Shown here: one piece after another, positions 40,084 to 51,112 of the stretch
Numbering within the stretch: position 1 is the stretch's first letter
Layout: each line of letters starts with the position of its first letter
Origin: an uncultured Pelagibacteraceae bacterium
GTDB taxonomy: Bacteria; Pseudomonadota; Alphaproteobacteria; Pelagibacterales; Pelagibacteraceae
Direction of reading: 5' to 3'
Assembly: GCA_902591045.1 (NCBI GenBank)
Contig: CACIZC010000002.1
Span: 43,767-107,766, forward strand
Length of the DNA: 64,000 nucleotides
Made by a program: the position numbers and the translations under genes
The notes under the pieces: generated by a model
What the model saw: only the letters and a program-made list of their open reading frames with translations
Databases searched by the model: none
What the model was told of the DNA's origin: nothing

Positions 40084-43000
40084 TTAAAAACTCACTTTTT
40101 TAACGTATTCTTTATCTTTAATTGTATTAAATGTCTTTAAATCAAATTTTCTGGGGGTTTTTAGCAAGAAGGTATAAATTTTAGAATTTCTGTGCACTTT
40201 AATTTTAATTCTAGTATCTCCATTATCTTTTAGTATCATCTTTAAGTTGTTTAAATCTGACTTTCCATTAATTTCTATTGTAACATTTTCATATTTTTTC
40301 TTAGAGAAGTCGTCTAAAGCAATTATGTTTCTTACATTTACTCTTCTCGGAGAATTATTGTTATCTAAAGCCGATTCTTTTTGGAGTGTTAAAACAAATG
40401 AATTGGCTGTTTTAAGTTTGTCTCTATTTAAAATCAGCAAATCAGAAAATAAAAATAGCTCAAATTCGCTTTTTAGATCACTAAATTTAACAATTGCAAA
40501 CGCTGTACCTTTTGAACTTTTTTTTTCTTGTATAGACATAATTGTACCGGCAACTAAAGCATTGTTATTTGGGCCTTCCATAAACTCGTTGAATGTAACT
40601 ACCTTAGACTTTTTGAAATAATCTTTGTACATATTTAAAGGATGATCAGACATATAAAAGCCTATTGACTGAAACTCATTTAAGAGCATTTCATTACTTG
40701 ACCAAGGTTCCGTTTTTTCTAAACTAAAATTTGTAATTTTTTCACCTGTTGTCCCACCAAATAAACTTTTTTGATTGCTTTCTTTTTCATCTAGGATTGT
40801 TTTATTTATCTGTATCAATTTTGGTATTGATTTATATAAGGATTTTCTATTTTTTTCTAAATTATCAAATGCTCCGGCTTTTACGAGGCCCTCTAATTGA
40901 AGTTTATTAATATTCTTGGGATTCACCCTGCTTATGAAGTCATCTATGCTTTTGAAATGGCCGTTCTCTTCTCTTTCTTTAACAACATGAGATACTGCTT
41001 CATGACCAACGCTTTTTATTCCTGACAAAGCATAGTAAATTCTATTTTTTTCAGATTTAAAGTCAGCAAAAGACTTGTTTATATCTGGCCTAATAATTTT
41101 AATTTTCAATCTTTTTAACTCCTCAACAAACTCTCGTAGTTTATCTGTATTAGATAGTTCAGTTGACATAGTGGCTGCAATAAAATCCTCAGGATAATAT
41201 TGCTTTAGATATGCTGTTTGATAAGCAATTAAAGCATAAGCAGCTGCATGACTTTTATTAAAACCGTATTCAGCAAAAGGTTTTATTTTTTGAAATATAA
41301 ATGCAGCAATATCTTTTTTTATATTATTTTTTTCCGCACCTTTAATAAATTTTTCTTCTTGTTTTTCTAATTCTTTTCTTTTCTTTTTTCCCATAGCTTT
41401 TCTTAAAATATCAGCTTCACCAGGAGTAAATCCTGCTAAAGTTTGAGCTATTTGCATAACTTGTTCTTGATAAATAATGATTCCATATGTTGGTTTTAAA
41501 ATTTTTTCTAAGCTTTCGTGGATATAATCAGGTTTTTTTAAACCATTCTTGCAATCATTATAAATAGGAATATTATTCATTGGGCCGGGTCTGTATAAGG
41601 CCACCAATGCAATTATATCTTCGAATTTATTAGGTTTCATTTGTTTCAAAGCAGATCTAACTCCAGAACTTTCAAGCTGAAACAAACCTGTAGTTTCGCC
41701 AGTTGATAACATTTCAAATATTTTATTATCATTTAGAGGAATTTTGCTAACATCTACTTCAATATTTTTATTTTTTAATATTTCAATTGTTTTATGAATT
41801 AAAGTCAGAGTATTTAATCCAAGTATATCAAATTTTACCAAACCGGCATCCTCGGATGAATGCATATCAAACTGGGTTGAAGGTAAAAGCAATTCAGAAT
41901 CACTGTCTTTGTATAAAGGAACTTCTTCTGATAATTTTTCTCCAGCTATAACAACGCCGGCAGCATGAGTGGCTAAATTTCTATTTAAACCTTCTAGCTT
42001 CAGGGAAAGTTCTATTAATTTTTTTACTTTTGGATTATTTTTTTCTTCTTCTTTAAATCTAGGTTCTCTATCAATGGACTCTTTCAAACTTAAAGGTCTA
42101 GAAGGATCAAAAGGAATCATTTTACAGATTCGGTCAACATGTCCGTAAGGTAAACCCAATACCCGCCCAATGTCTCTTAAGGCCATTCTGGCTTTTAATT
42201 TTCCAAAAGTAATTATATGAGCAACGCCATTTTTATATTTTGACTTCAAGTACTCAAATACTAAATCTCTTTTCTCTTCGCAAAAATCAATATCAAAATC
42301 AGGCATAGAAATTCTATCAGGGTTTAAGAATCTTTCAAAAATTAAACCAAATTCTATTGGATCCAAATCGGTAATATCTAAACAATAAGCAACCAGTGAG
42401 CCAGCACCGGAACCTCTTCCTGGACCAACTGGAATATTATTTTTTTTTGCCCATTTTATATAGTCAGAAACGATTAAAAAATAACCAGAGTAATTCATTT
42501 TGCTGATTATGTTTAGCTCGTGAGATAATCTGTCTGTGTATTTTTTTTCAATTTCTTTAGTATTTTCTGATTTATTTTTTTTTAAAATAAATTTTTCTAA
42601 CCTTTTTTTTAAACCAGTTTTAGACTGTAATAAAAGCTCTTCTTCTTCGGTACGATTATTTGAGATTTTTAAGGAAGGAAGAATTGGTTTTGATTTTTTA
42701 AGTTTATAATTAAATCGATAAGGAAAATTATAGTTATTTTCAAGTGCTTCTGGGATGTCTGCGTATAGTTTTTTTATCTCATCTTTTGGTTTTATATAAT
42801 GTTGGTTTGTATATTTTTTTCTATTCTTTTCATCAATATATGTTTTCTCACCAATACACAAAAGAGCATCGTGAGCTTCGTACATATCTTGTTTAATATA
42901 AAAAATTTCCTGTGAGGCGATCAATGGCACTTTTACTTTTCCTGATATATCTAAAATAATATTTTCAAATCTTTTTTCACCTTCATCGTTGTGCCTTTGT

Positions 43001-43506
43001 ATTTCTAAATAAAATGAATCAGAAAAAACTTCTTTTAGCTTGGTAGTAAGGTTTTTTATTTCTTTGATTTTGTTTTTTTTAACTAAATTTGAGAAGAGAG
43101 AGTCGATACCACCACTTAGTACAATAATGTCTTTATTGTTTTTGAAAAGCTCATCGATAGAACAGTGTGGAATTTCTTTGTCCTGTGATTCTAAAAAACT
43201 TTTTGAAGATAATTTTACTAAATTTCCATAACCCAACTCTGTTTTGGCAAAGATAGGAATTTTCCCTATTGTGTCTTGATATTTAAAATTAATTTGTGTA
43301 CCAATAATTGGTTGAGTACCAACCTTGCTTATAGCTTCAGAAAACTCCAATGCTCCGCAAAGATTGAAGCTATCGCTTAATCCAATAGCCGCTATTTTAT
43401 TTTCTTTGCAATAAGTAGCTAGCTCGTCAATTTTTATTGCACCTTCGCATATAGAATATTGTGTGTGTATCTTAAAGTTTGTAAAATTTTTTTTGCCATT
43501 AGTCAT
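40084..43506 (-). CDS. dnaE: DNA polymerase III alpha subunit
   Basis: GPGRGSGAGSLVAYCL, PDFDIDFCEEKRD, GIIIYQEQVMQIAQTLAGF. Confidence 0.97.
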   Translation of the reverse strand: MTNGKKNFTNFKIHTQYSICEGAIKIDELATYCKENKIAAIGLSDSFNLCGALEFSEAISKVGTQPIIGTQINFKYQDTIGKIPIFAKTELGYGNLVKLSSKSFLESQDKEIPHCSIDELFKNNKDIIVLSGGIDSLFSNLVKKNKIKEIKNLTTKLKEVFSDSFYLEIQRHNDEGEKRFENIILDISGKVKVPLIASQEIFYIKQDMYEAHDALLCIGEKTYIDEKNRKKYTNQHYIKPKDEIKKLYADIPEALENNYNFPYRFNYKLKKSKPILPSLKISNNRTEEEELLLQSKTGLKKRLEKFILKKNKSENTKEIEKKYTDRLSHELNIISKMNYSGYFLIVSDYIKWAKKNNIPVGPGRGSGAGSLVAYCLDITDLDPIEFGLIFERFLNPDRISMPDFDIDFCEEKRDLVFEYLKSKYKNGVAHIITFGKLKARMALRDIGRVLGLPYGHVDRICKMIPFDPSRPLSLKESIDREPRFKEEEKNNPKVKKLIELSLKLEGLNRNLATHAAGVVIAGEKLSEEVPLYKDSDSELLLPSTQFDMHSSEDAGLVKFDILGLNTLTLIHKTIEILKNKNIEVDVSKIPLNDNKIFEMLSTGETTGLFQLESSGVRSALKQMKPNKFEDIIALVALYRPGPMNNIPIYNDCKNGLKKPDYIHESLEKILKPTYGIIIYQEQVMQIAQTLAGFTPGEADILRKAMGKKKRKELEKQEEKFIKGAEKNNIKKDIAAFIFQKIKPFAEYGFNKSHAAAYALIAYQTAYLKQYYPEDFIAATMSTELSNTDKLREFVEELKRLKIKIIRPDINKSFADFKSEKNRIYYALSGIKSVGHEAVSHVVKEREENGHFKSIDDFISRVNPKNINKLQLEGLVKAGAFDNLEKNRKSLYKSIPKLIQINKTILDEKESNQKSLFGGTTGEKITNFSLEKTEPWSSNEMLLNEFQSIGFYMSDHPLNMYKDYFKKSKVVTFNEFMEGPNNNALVAGTIMSIQEKKSSKGTAFAIVKFSDLKSEFELFLFSDLLILNRDKLKTANSFVLTLQKESALDNNNSPRRVNVRNIIALDDFSKKKYENVTIEINGKSDLNNLKMILKDNGDTRIKIKVHRNSKIYTFLLKTPRKFDLKTFNTIKDKEYVKKVSF

Positions 43507-44182
43507 AACTCTTTTTTATATTACCATTGCTGATGCTTAAAGTATAATCAGCTTTTTTTGCGAGTTCTCTATTATGAGTTGCAATAAGAATTGTTTTATT
43601 TTTTTCTTTTAACTTTAAAAAATATGAAAAAACTTCATTTGAAGTTTTGCTGTCTAGGTTTCCCGTGGGTTCGTCAGCTAATATAATTTTTGTATCAGCG
43701 GCAAGACATCTTGCGATTGCAACTCTTTGTTGTTCACCTCCAGATAGGTCTGAAGGAAAATGATTAAGTCTATGGCTTAATTTAACCTGCGCCAAAAATT
43801 TTTCAGCATTTTTTATAGATTGTTTATAGTTTTGATTTCTTATAATTAGCGGTATTGCAACATTTTCTAATGCTGTAAAATCAGTCAATAGATTATGACT
43901 TTGGAATATTATTGAAATATTATTTTTAATCATTTCGTTTTTTTTATTTTCTGAAAAATCAGAAGTTAAATTTCCCATTAAAAATATTTTTCCTTCTGTG
44001 GGTTGATCTAATAGTGCAATTAAATGAAGAAAAGTTGACTTTCCAGAACCTGAGGGCCCCACAATAGCTATGACTTTACCAGAATTGATTTCAAGATTAA
44101 TATTATTCAAAACATTAATAGTAGAATTGTTATTTTGATAATTTTTTATTAATTTTTTAACTTCAATTAAAATTTTATTCAT
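43499..44182 (-). CDS. lolD: Lipoprotein-releasing ABC transporter ATP-binding protein LolD
   Basis: Walker A GPSGSGKST, signature LSGGEQQRVAIAR; next to lolC/E. Confidence 0.93.
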   Translation of the reverse strand: MNKILIEVKKLIKNYQNNNSTINVLNNINLEINSGKVIAIVGPSGSGKSTFLHLIALLDQPTEGKIFLMGNLTSDFSENKKNEMIKNNISIIFQSHNLLTDFTALENVAIPLIIRNQNYKQSIKNAEKFLAQVKLSHRLNHFPSDLSGGEQQRVAIARCLAADTKIILADEPTGNLDSKTSNEVFSYFLKLKEKNKTILIATHNRELAKKADYTLSISNGNIKKSYD

Positions 44183-45407
44183 ATTTTAAAGCCTTTATTG
44201 TTTCTATTTTGGTAACTGCTAATGAGGGAAAAAATGATGCTAAAGCAGTAATTAGAATTGAGAATAAAGATATAGATAATATAGATTTAAAATTTAATTC
44301 GCTTGGCATTTCATCTAAAAAATAAACATCTTTAGGAAAAATTTCAAAATTAAATATTAAAGAAAAAAACTGTCTTATTTCCTCTATGTAAATAGAAAAG
44401 ATAATTCCTAAAATTAATCCGAAAATGGTGGCAAAAAAACCTATTAAAAAACCTGTCATAAAAAAAGATCTGATAATTGATTTTTTTGTTAAACCTAAAG
44501 ATTTCAAAATTGCTATTTCTCTTGTTTTATTTTTTATTAAAATTGTTAATCCTGAAATAATATTAAAAGCGGCAACCACAATGATTAGAGTTAATATTAA
44601 AAACATTACATTTCGTTCTACCTTAAGAGCTGAAAAAAAAGATTTATTAAGATCTGACCAAGAATATACATGATAGTCGGGATTTGAATTTTGTATTTTT
44701 TCTTTGTATTTGTTTGCATCAAATGGATTATCAATAAAAATTTCTAAATTAATATCCTCTTCGCTTTTGTCAAAAAAAGGTAACGAGTCAGCTAAATTCA
44801 AAAAAGTAATATTTTTATCGAATTCGTATAAGCCACTACTAAAAACTGCCGCAATAACATATGGTGACTGCTTTGGCACAGTACCCAAAGGAGTTGAAAT
44901 AAGTGATGATGACATAACATTTATTGTATCCCCTACAACTACCCCAAGTTCTATTGCTAATTGCTTGCCAATAATAATTTGTCCGTTTGTGAAATCTAAT
45001 ATCTGGCCATCTATTATATTACTTTGAAAAAAATTTAATTTGTTTAAATCTTTATTTTCAATTCCTCTAATTACAATACCTTTGGCTGTATTATTAATTA
45101 AAACAACTGCCTCTCCATTATAAGTTTTGATAATATTTGTTTTTTTATATTGATTTTTTAAATTTTTATAAAATTCTTCACTAATCTGGGAACTATAAGG
45201 TTCTACAATCACATGAGAATTAAAACCTAGTATTTTATTAGTTAGTTCAGATCGAAAGCCATTCATTACAGACATGACGATAATTAAAATTGATACTCCA
45301 AGCATAATTCCTAAAAAAGAAAAAGCTGAAATTATTTTTAAAAAACCCTCTTTTTTTTTAGGTTTTAAGTTTCTTAAAGTTATTAATTTTTCTATTGTAG
45401 TAAACAA
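44175..45407 (-). CDS. lolC: Lipoprotein-releasing ABC transporter permease LolC/LolE
   Basis: FSFLGIMLGVSILIIVMSVMNGFR; FtsX-like C-terminal TMs. Confidence 0.92.
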   Translation of the reverse strand: MFTTIEKLITLRNLKPKKKEGFLKIISAFSFLGIMLGVSILIIVMSVMNGFRSELTNKILGFNSHVIVEPYSSQISEEFYKNLKNQYKKTNIIKTYNGEAVVLINNTAKGIVIRGIENKDLNKLNFFQSNIIDGQILDFTNGQIIIGKQLAIELGVVVGDTINVMSSSLISTPLGTVPKQSPYVIAAVFSSGLYEFDKNITFLNLADSLPFFDKSEEDINLEIFIDNPFDANKYKEKIQNSNPDYHVYSWSDLNKSFFSALKVERNVMFLILTLIIVVAAFNIISGLTILIKNKTREIAILKSLGLTKKSIIRSFFMTGFLIGFFATIFGLILGIIFSIYIEEIRQFFSLIFNFEIFPKDVYFLDEMPSELNFKSILSISLFSILITALASFFPSLAVTKIETIKALKYE

Positions 45408-45408
45408 T

Positions 45409-46719
45409 TTAATTTTTCAAAGTATTTATAATTTTTTTAATTTCAATCAGTTGGGATTCTTTATCGATTTCTTTGAATTCAATCTTATTTCCTTCAGATT
45501 TTGAACCAAGTATTATTTGAAATGGAATGCCCAGAAGATCATGTTTGTTGAATTTGTTTGCTAAATTTTCATCTACATCATCTAATAAAACATCTATGCC
45601 TTGTTTTTTAAGTTCAGAATAAATCTTCATGCCTCTTTCTAGATTTTTTTTATCTTTAGTTACTGATGGAATAATCACAACATCAAATGGAGAAACAGAT
45701 TTTGGCCATTTCATTTTTTTATTTACATATTTTGCTTCAATAATTGCTGCGACTAACCTTGAGACTCCGATTCCATACGAGCCCATTTTCACAAATGTTT
45801 TTTTTCCATCTTTTCCGTCTACTGCACAATTCATTGGTTTGGAATATTTATCTCCAAAATAAAATATATGACCAACTTCGATTCCTTTTGTTTGTAGTTG
45901 ATTTGATTTTTTAACATTATCATTAAAATCTTTTTGTTTAAATTTATCGTCTGTAACTGCGTAAAATTTTGAAAAATCATCCCTCATCTTTTTTAACGAA
46001 ATCATATCGTTTTTGTAATTTTCAATTGGAACATCAAAAATTCTTTTATCAGCATAAATTTTACTTTCACCTGTTTCTGCTAAAATTATAAACTCATGGG
46101 ACAAATCTCCTCCTATTGGCCCTGTATCTGCTTTCATTGGAATAGATTTGAGTCCTAATTTTTGAAAAGTTTTTAAATATGCATAAAACATTCTATTATA
46201 TGAGTGAACCGCTTCGGATTCATTTAAATCAAAAGAATAAGCATCTTTCATAAAAAATTCTCTACATCTCATAACACCAAACCTAGGTCTTAATTCATCT
46301 CTAAATTTCCATTGTATGTGATATAAGATTTGCGGCAATAATTTGTATGATTTCACTGATGATCTAAAAATTTCAGTTATTTGTTCTTCGTTTGTAGGTC
46401 CATAAAGCATTTCTCTATTCTGTCGATCTGAAATTCTAAGCATTTCCTCTCCATAATCATCATAACGACCGCTTTCCTTCCAAATATCTGCTGACTGTAT
46501 TGTGGGCATTAAAATTTCTTGTGCACCTATATTATCTTGTTCCTCTCTAACAATTTTTTCTATTTTTTTCATGATTTTAAAACCTAGTGGAAGCCAAGAA
46601 TAGATTCCTGCTGAAGATTGTTTTATCATGCCTGTTTGCAACATTAGCTGATGAGATTTTATTTTTGCCTCTGATGGCAAATCTTTAGTTATTGGAATAA
46701 AGAGCTTTGAAAGTAACAT
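45409..46719 (-). CDS. proS: Prolyl-tRNA synthetase (short alphaproteobacterial type)
   Basis: QTGMIKQSSAGIYSWLPLG, TNEEQITEIFR, FMKDAYSFD, SYGIGVSRL. Confidence 0.96.
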   Translation of the reverse strand: MLLSKLFIPITKDLPSEAKIKSHQLMLQTGMIKQSSAGIYSWLPLGFKIMKKIEKIVREEQDNIGAQEILMPTIQSADIWKESGRYDDYGEEMLRISDRQNREMLYGPTNEEQITEIFRSSVKSYKLLPQILYHIQWKFRDELRPRFGVMRCREFFMKDAYSFDLNESEAVHSYNRMFYAYLKTFQKLGLKSIPMKADTGPIGGDLSHEFIILAETGESKIYADKRIFDVPIENYKNDMISLKKMRDDFSKFYAVTDDKFKQKDFNDNVKKSNQLQTKGIEVGHIFYFGDKYSKPMNCAVDGKDGKKTFVKMGSYGIGVSRLVAAIIEAKYVNKKMKWPKSVSPFDVVIIPSVTKDKKNLERGMKIYSELKKQGIDVLLDDVDENLANKFNKHDLLGIPFQIILGSKSEGNKIEFKEIDKESQLIEIKKIINTLKN

Positions 46720-48383
46720 TATAACCTTGCTATATTAATATTAGTAAAAGGCTTTTTACCAGTTTTGTCTTTTATTATCTTTCTGCAGTTTTGCTTAACA
46801 GACTCAATTAAATTTTTTTCTTGATTTTTATTTTTCATTGAAAATGACCTACAAGTATTAAAAATTTCATCCTCCATTTCAAATATTATATTTTCATCAA
46901 AATTTTTTTCAGGAATGCCCCTAAATGATATTATTGGTTTATTTAACTTTCCACTATTATTTAGTATTAAAGTAATCTCTAGGTATCCATTTTGAGATAG
47001 GTTTTTTCTCTCTTTAATTGACTCTGAATTCTCAGATACTCCAACGCTTCCATCTAAATACAATCTACCAGAAGGAGCTTTGTCAATTATTTCAGGATTT
47101 TTTCCTGGAAAAATTCTTATAATATCTCCATTCTCTACCCTTAGCGCATGTGGAATTTGCATTTCTTTAGCAAACTTTATGTGTTCGTTCATATGTCTAT
47201 GTTCACCATGTACAGGAATAATTGAGTTAGGTTTTACCCATGAGTACATGTCTTTTAGATCGTCTCTATTTGGATGTCCTGAAACGTGAACAAAATCTGT
47301 TTCTTCAGTAATTAGTTCAATATTTTGCCTAACGATGTCGTTATGAAGAGAATAAAGTTTTTTTTCATTGCCTGGAATTATCTTTGAAGAAAAAATTATT
47401 GCATCCCCTTTTTCAATATAAATATCGGGATGAATTCCTTTTATTATTCTTTTCATTGCTCCCATGGGTTCTCCTTGGCTTCCTGTACAAAGATAAACGA
47501 TTTTTTCCCTAGGAAGCTTTTTTGCATCTCTAGGGTCAATAGGATCTTGTATATTTTTAAGATAACCACATTGTCTGGCTGCTTTAAAAATTCTATTCAT
47601 AGATCTTCCAACTAACGATATTTGTCTATTCATTTTTTCTGCACAATAAAAAACACTCTCCATTCTAGCTACATTTGAAGCAAAACTGGTAACAACGATA
47701 CGTTTATTTTTTAGAGACATTATTTTTAATAAACTGTCTCTTACATCAGACTCTGATCCTGCTCTGCCCGGACTAAATACGTTGGTAGAATCACAAATCA
47801 TTGCTAAAACTTTTTCATTACCAATTTCCCTTAATTTTTTTTCGTTAATTTTGTCACCAATTAATGGATTTGGATCTACTTTCCAATCTCCTGTGTGGAG
47901 AATTATGCCTGAAGGAGTTTTGATTCTTAGACCGTTAGGTTCCAAAATTGAGTGAGTTAGAGTAACAAACTCAATATCAAATGGACCAAGTTTTATATTC
48001 CCATTTAATTTAATAACTTTTAAATATTTTGTAATATCTATTTTCTTTTCTTTGAATTTCTCTTGAATCAAAACAGCTGTAAATGGGGTTGCATAAATAT
48101 TACATTTAAGATCTGGCCAAACATGTGAGATAGCGCCAATATGATCTTCGTGCGCATGTGTCAAAACTATACCAAGCAGATCATTTTTTTTATCAATTAT
48201 AAAGGCTGGGTCAGGATATATCAGATCAATTCCGGGTATAGAATCATCCGCAAAAGTAACGCCGGTATCAACTATAATCCATTTTTGATCTTCCTCTGTT
48301 CCGTAAGCAAAAAGATTCATGTTCATGCCTATTTCACCCGACCCACCTAAAGGGCAAAAAATTAACTCTTCATTTTTATTCAT
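46719..48383 (-). CDS. rnj: Ribonuclease J family metallo-beta-lactamase exonuclease
   Basis: PLGGSGEIGMNMNLF, LTHAHEDHIGAI, HVSGHPNRDDLKDM, PVHGEHRHM. Confidence 0.95.
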   Translation of the reverse strand: MNKNEELIFCPLGGSGEIGMNMNLFAYGTEEDQKWIIVDTGVTFADDSIPGIDLIYPDPAFIIDKKNDLLGIVLTHAHEDHIGAISHVWPDLKCNIYATPFTAVLIQEKFKEKKIDITKYLKVIKLNGNIKLGPFDIEFVTLTHSILEPNGLRIKTPSGIILHTGDWKVDPNPLIGDKINEKKLREIGNEKVLAMICDSTNVFSPGRAGSESDVRDSLLKIMSLKNKRIVVTSFASNVARMESVFYCAEKMNRQISLVGRSMNRIFKAARQCGYLKNIQDPIDPRDAKKLPREKIVYLCTGSQGEPMGAMKRIIKGIHPDIYIEKGDAIIFSSKIIPGNEKKLYSLHNDIVRQNIELITEETDFVHVSGHPNRDDLKDMYSWVKPNSIIPVHGEHRHMNEHIKFAKEMQIPHALRVENGDIIRIFPGKNPEIIDKAPSGRLYLDGSVGVSENSESIKERKNLSQNGYLEITLILNNSGKLNKPIISFRGIPEKNFDENIIFEMEDEIFNTCRSFSMKNKNQEKNLIESVKQNCRKIIKDKTGKKPFTNINIARL

Positions 48384-49137
48384 TTAAAAACCTTCTGTAA
48401 ATTTTAAAAATACCTTTAATAGTTATATCATCTTGAATAATAGGGTTATTAGAAATTTTTTTTTTGAATAACTTTCCATAACCTCCTGTTAATATTATTT
48501 TGAAATTTTTACCATTTTTTTTTATTATTTTTTTTATTATATTATTTATTAATCCTTCATAACCCCAAAAAAATCCAGAAGTCAAAGCTTCTAATGTGTT
48601 TTTTCCATAATTTTTTGGATATGATGTTAATCTAAACATTGGTAGTAAGGCTGTTGATGAGAATAAATTCTCTATAGATAAATTAATACCTGGGGATATA
48701 ACTCCACCATCATAAATTCCAGGTTTTTTAACTACATCAAAGGTTGTAGCTGTTCCAAAATCTACCACTATGCAATTTGACTTATATTTGTAGTAAGCTC
48801 CTATGCTATTAGCTATACGATCTGAGCCTAATTGATAAAACTTTTTAACTTTAAATTTCATAAGTTTTTTAAGATTAAAATTTTTAATTTCATAAACTTT
48901 AAATTTTTTTATAATCAGAATTTTTTTTATTTTACGATAGACTTTAGGTACAACGCTTGAAAATAAAACTTTTTTGTGCGTATTATTAACATTAAAATTA
49001 TTTAAAGCTTTTCTTATATTCTTTTCCACATTATTACTTTGGCTAGATAACAAAATTGTTTTAACAATTTTAAACTTTTTATTTATTTTGCAAATTTTTA
49101 TATTACTATTACCAATATCACCAATTAGATAGTTCAT
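48376..49137 (-). CDS. coaX: Type III pantothenate kinase
   Basis: LIGDIGNSNIKIC, QLGSDRIANSIGAY, VVDFGTATTFDVV, GGVISPGINL. Confidence 0.94.
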   Translation of the reverse strand: MNYLIGDIGNSNIKICKINKKFKIVKTILLSSQSNNVEKNIRKALNNFNVNNTHKKVLFSSVVPKVYRKIKKILIIKKFKVYEIKNFNLKKLMKFKVKKFYQLGSDRIANSIGAYYKYKSNCIVVDFGTATTFDVVKKPGIYDGGVISPGINLSIENLFSSTALLPMFRLTSYPKNYGKNTLEALTSGFFWGYEGLINNIIKKIIKKNGKNFKIILTGGYGKLFKKKISNNPIIQDDITIKGIFKIYRRFLNE

Positions 49138-49142
49138 TTATT

Positions 49143-49694
49143 TTATTTTTTTAAAAATTTTTTATTAAATTTATAGTTTTGAAAAATATTTTCATAATCA
49201 GTTTTCAATTTCTTTATAATTTTTTTATTGTCCACAAATTTTTTAGAACAGTCGTTTAGACTTATAGATTTAAATCTAACATTTGTGGGTGATGAAATCG
49301 TATTTATTCCAATTCCAATTATTAAAAAATTTTTTTTTTCAAATTCTATTATTTCTTGAAGAATTCCGCAAACTTTTTTACTTTTAATTAATAAATCGTT
49401 AGGCCATTTTATTTGAATTTTTGAAGAAGAGTAGTCTTTTAAAACTCTTTTTACTATTAAAGGATTAATTAATGATATTTGTTTAAAATTTGGCAAAGTT
49501 TTTTTTAATTCAAAAAAAATTGATGCAAATATATTTCCTTTTTGTGAAACCCATTTCTTTCCCATTGTGCCTTTTCCTTTAGTTTGCATATAAGATATTA
49601 CTATTCCATTTCTATTTTTTTTAGATTTAATTATTTTTATTGCCTGATCATTGGTGCTTTTAACTGAATTAAATTTAATTAATTTTAATTTCAT
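49143..49694 (-). CDS. birA: Biotin-[acetyl-CoA-carboxylase] ligase (short form)
   Basis: VKSTNDQA, TKGKGTMGKKWVS, IKWPNDLLIKSKKVCGILQE, IGIGINT. Confidence 0.92.
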   Translation of the reverse strand: MKLKLIKFNSVKSTNDQAIKIIKSKKNRNGIVISYMQTKGKGTMGKKWVSQKGNIFASIFFELKKTLPNFKQISLINPLIVKRVLKDYSSSKIQIKWPNDLLIKSKKVCGILQEIIEFEKKNFLIIGIGINTISSPTNVRFKSISLNDCSKKFVDNKKIIKKLKTDYENIFQNYKFNKKFLKK

Positions 49695-51109
49695 TAATAA
49701 ATACTTATGTTTGAAAGAATTTCTGAAAAAATTGAGGGATATAAAAAAAATGTTATTAAAAGTAAACAGCTAATGGCCATGGAAGTGTAAATTCCATATT
49801 CTTTATCGTTTTCAAATGGTTTTCTTGGATCGTCAAAATACATTATTTTAACAATTCTTATATAGTAGAAAGCAGACACAACTGTTGTTACTAATCCTAT
49901 AATCGCTAAAGTGTACATCCCACTTTCTATGACTGACATAAAAATATAAAATTTAGCAAAAAACCCTGCAAGTGGAGGAATGCCCGCTAAAGAAAATAAA
50001 ATTACTAATAGTGAAAGTGACATCATAGGATGATTTTTTGACAAACCAGCTAATTCATCTATTTCTTCAATATATTTTGTTCCCCTTTTCATTAAAAAAA
50101 TAAAACCAAATGCACCTATGTTCATTATTGAATAAATAGTTATATAAATTAACGTACTCTTTAAACCATTCTCTGTTCCTGCAGCAATTCCTGCAATCGC
50201 ATAACCTATATGGCCAATTGAGCTATAAGCAAAAAGTCTTTTTATATTACCTTGTCCAATTGCAGCAACAGCACCTAAAATCATAGAAGCAATTGATATA
50301 AAAATTAAAATAAATTGCCATTGGTTGATGATTTCGTTGAAAGGAACATACATAAACCTTATAAAAACAGCTATTCCAGCAATCTTTGGAACTACAGAAA
50401 AGAAACTTGTAACAGATGTGGGGGCTCCTTGATAAACATCCGGAGTCCACATATGAAAGGGAACCGCAGAAACTTTAAAAGCTAATCCAACTAAAATAAA
50501 AACCATAGCAAAAATTGTTCCTGTTTTTAAATCACCTATGCTATTAGATATAATTTCAAAATTCGTTGAACCTGTAAAACCGTAAAGCAATGAACAGCCA
50601 TATAGTAAAAGTCCTGATGATAACGCACTCAAGACAAAATATTTTAGTCCGGCCTCTGAAGATTTAAGATTGTCTCGATCTATAGCTGCTAATATATACA
50701 GGGATAAAGATTGCAGTTCTAAACCTAAGTAGAATACAATTAAATCATTTGCGCTTACCATTATAAACATACCTAGAATTGATAAAAGTATAATTATTGG
50801 ATATTCAAATTTGTTGTTATTTATATCTACAAGATATCTTCTTGAAATTATTAGTATAAAAAAGGTTGATATTAAAATAAGAAATTTTACAAAAATTGAA
50901 AAATTGTCTAAATTTATACTGTTATTAAAAATTTTTATAGGTTCGTTATCATTTGTTAAAATCATTAAAAATAATAAAGAAATTATAAGAATAGAAGCCT
51001 TATAAACTGCGCTAAAGCTCTCTTTTTTAAAAACCCCAAAAATGATCAAAGAAAAAATAGAGATTGATAAAAAGATCTCAGGAATTATATATTTAATAGG
51101 TATCATCAA
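49694..51109 (-). CDS. nuoN: NADH-quinone oxidoreductase subunit N
   Basis: Multi-TM; KVSAVPFHMWTPDVYQGAPTSVTSF; end of nuo operon. Confidence 0.95.
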   Translation of the reverse strand: MMIPIKYIIPEIFLSISIFSLIIFGVFKKESFSAVYKASILIISLLFLMILTNDNEPIKIFNNSINLDNFSIFVKFLILISTFFILIISRRYLVDINNNKFEYPIIILLSILGMFIMVSANDLIVFYLGLELQSLSLYILAAIDRDNLKSSEAGLKYFVLSALSSGLLLYGCSLLYGFTGSTNFEIISNSIGDLKTGTIFAMVFILVGLAFKVSAVPFHMWTPDVYQGAPTSVTSFFSVVPKIAGIAVFIRFMYVPFNEIINQWQFILIFISIASMILGAVAAIGQGNIKRLFAYSSIGHIGYAIAGIAAGTENGLKSTLIYITIYSIMNIGAFGFIFLMKRGTKYIEEIDELAGLSKNHPMMSLSLLVILFSLAGIPPLAGFFAKFYIFMSVIESGMYTLAIIGLVTTVVSAFYYIRIVKIMYFDDPRKPFENDKEYGIYTSMAISCLLLITFFLYPSIFSEILSNISIY

Positions 51110-51112
51110 TAA

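Noticed and set aside
40247-40621. 124-aa ORF antisense to dnaE C-terminus
   Set aside because: Shadow ORF within dnaE; no supporting signals.
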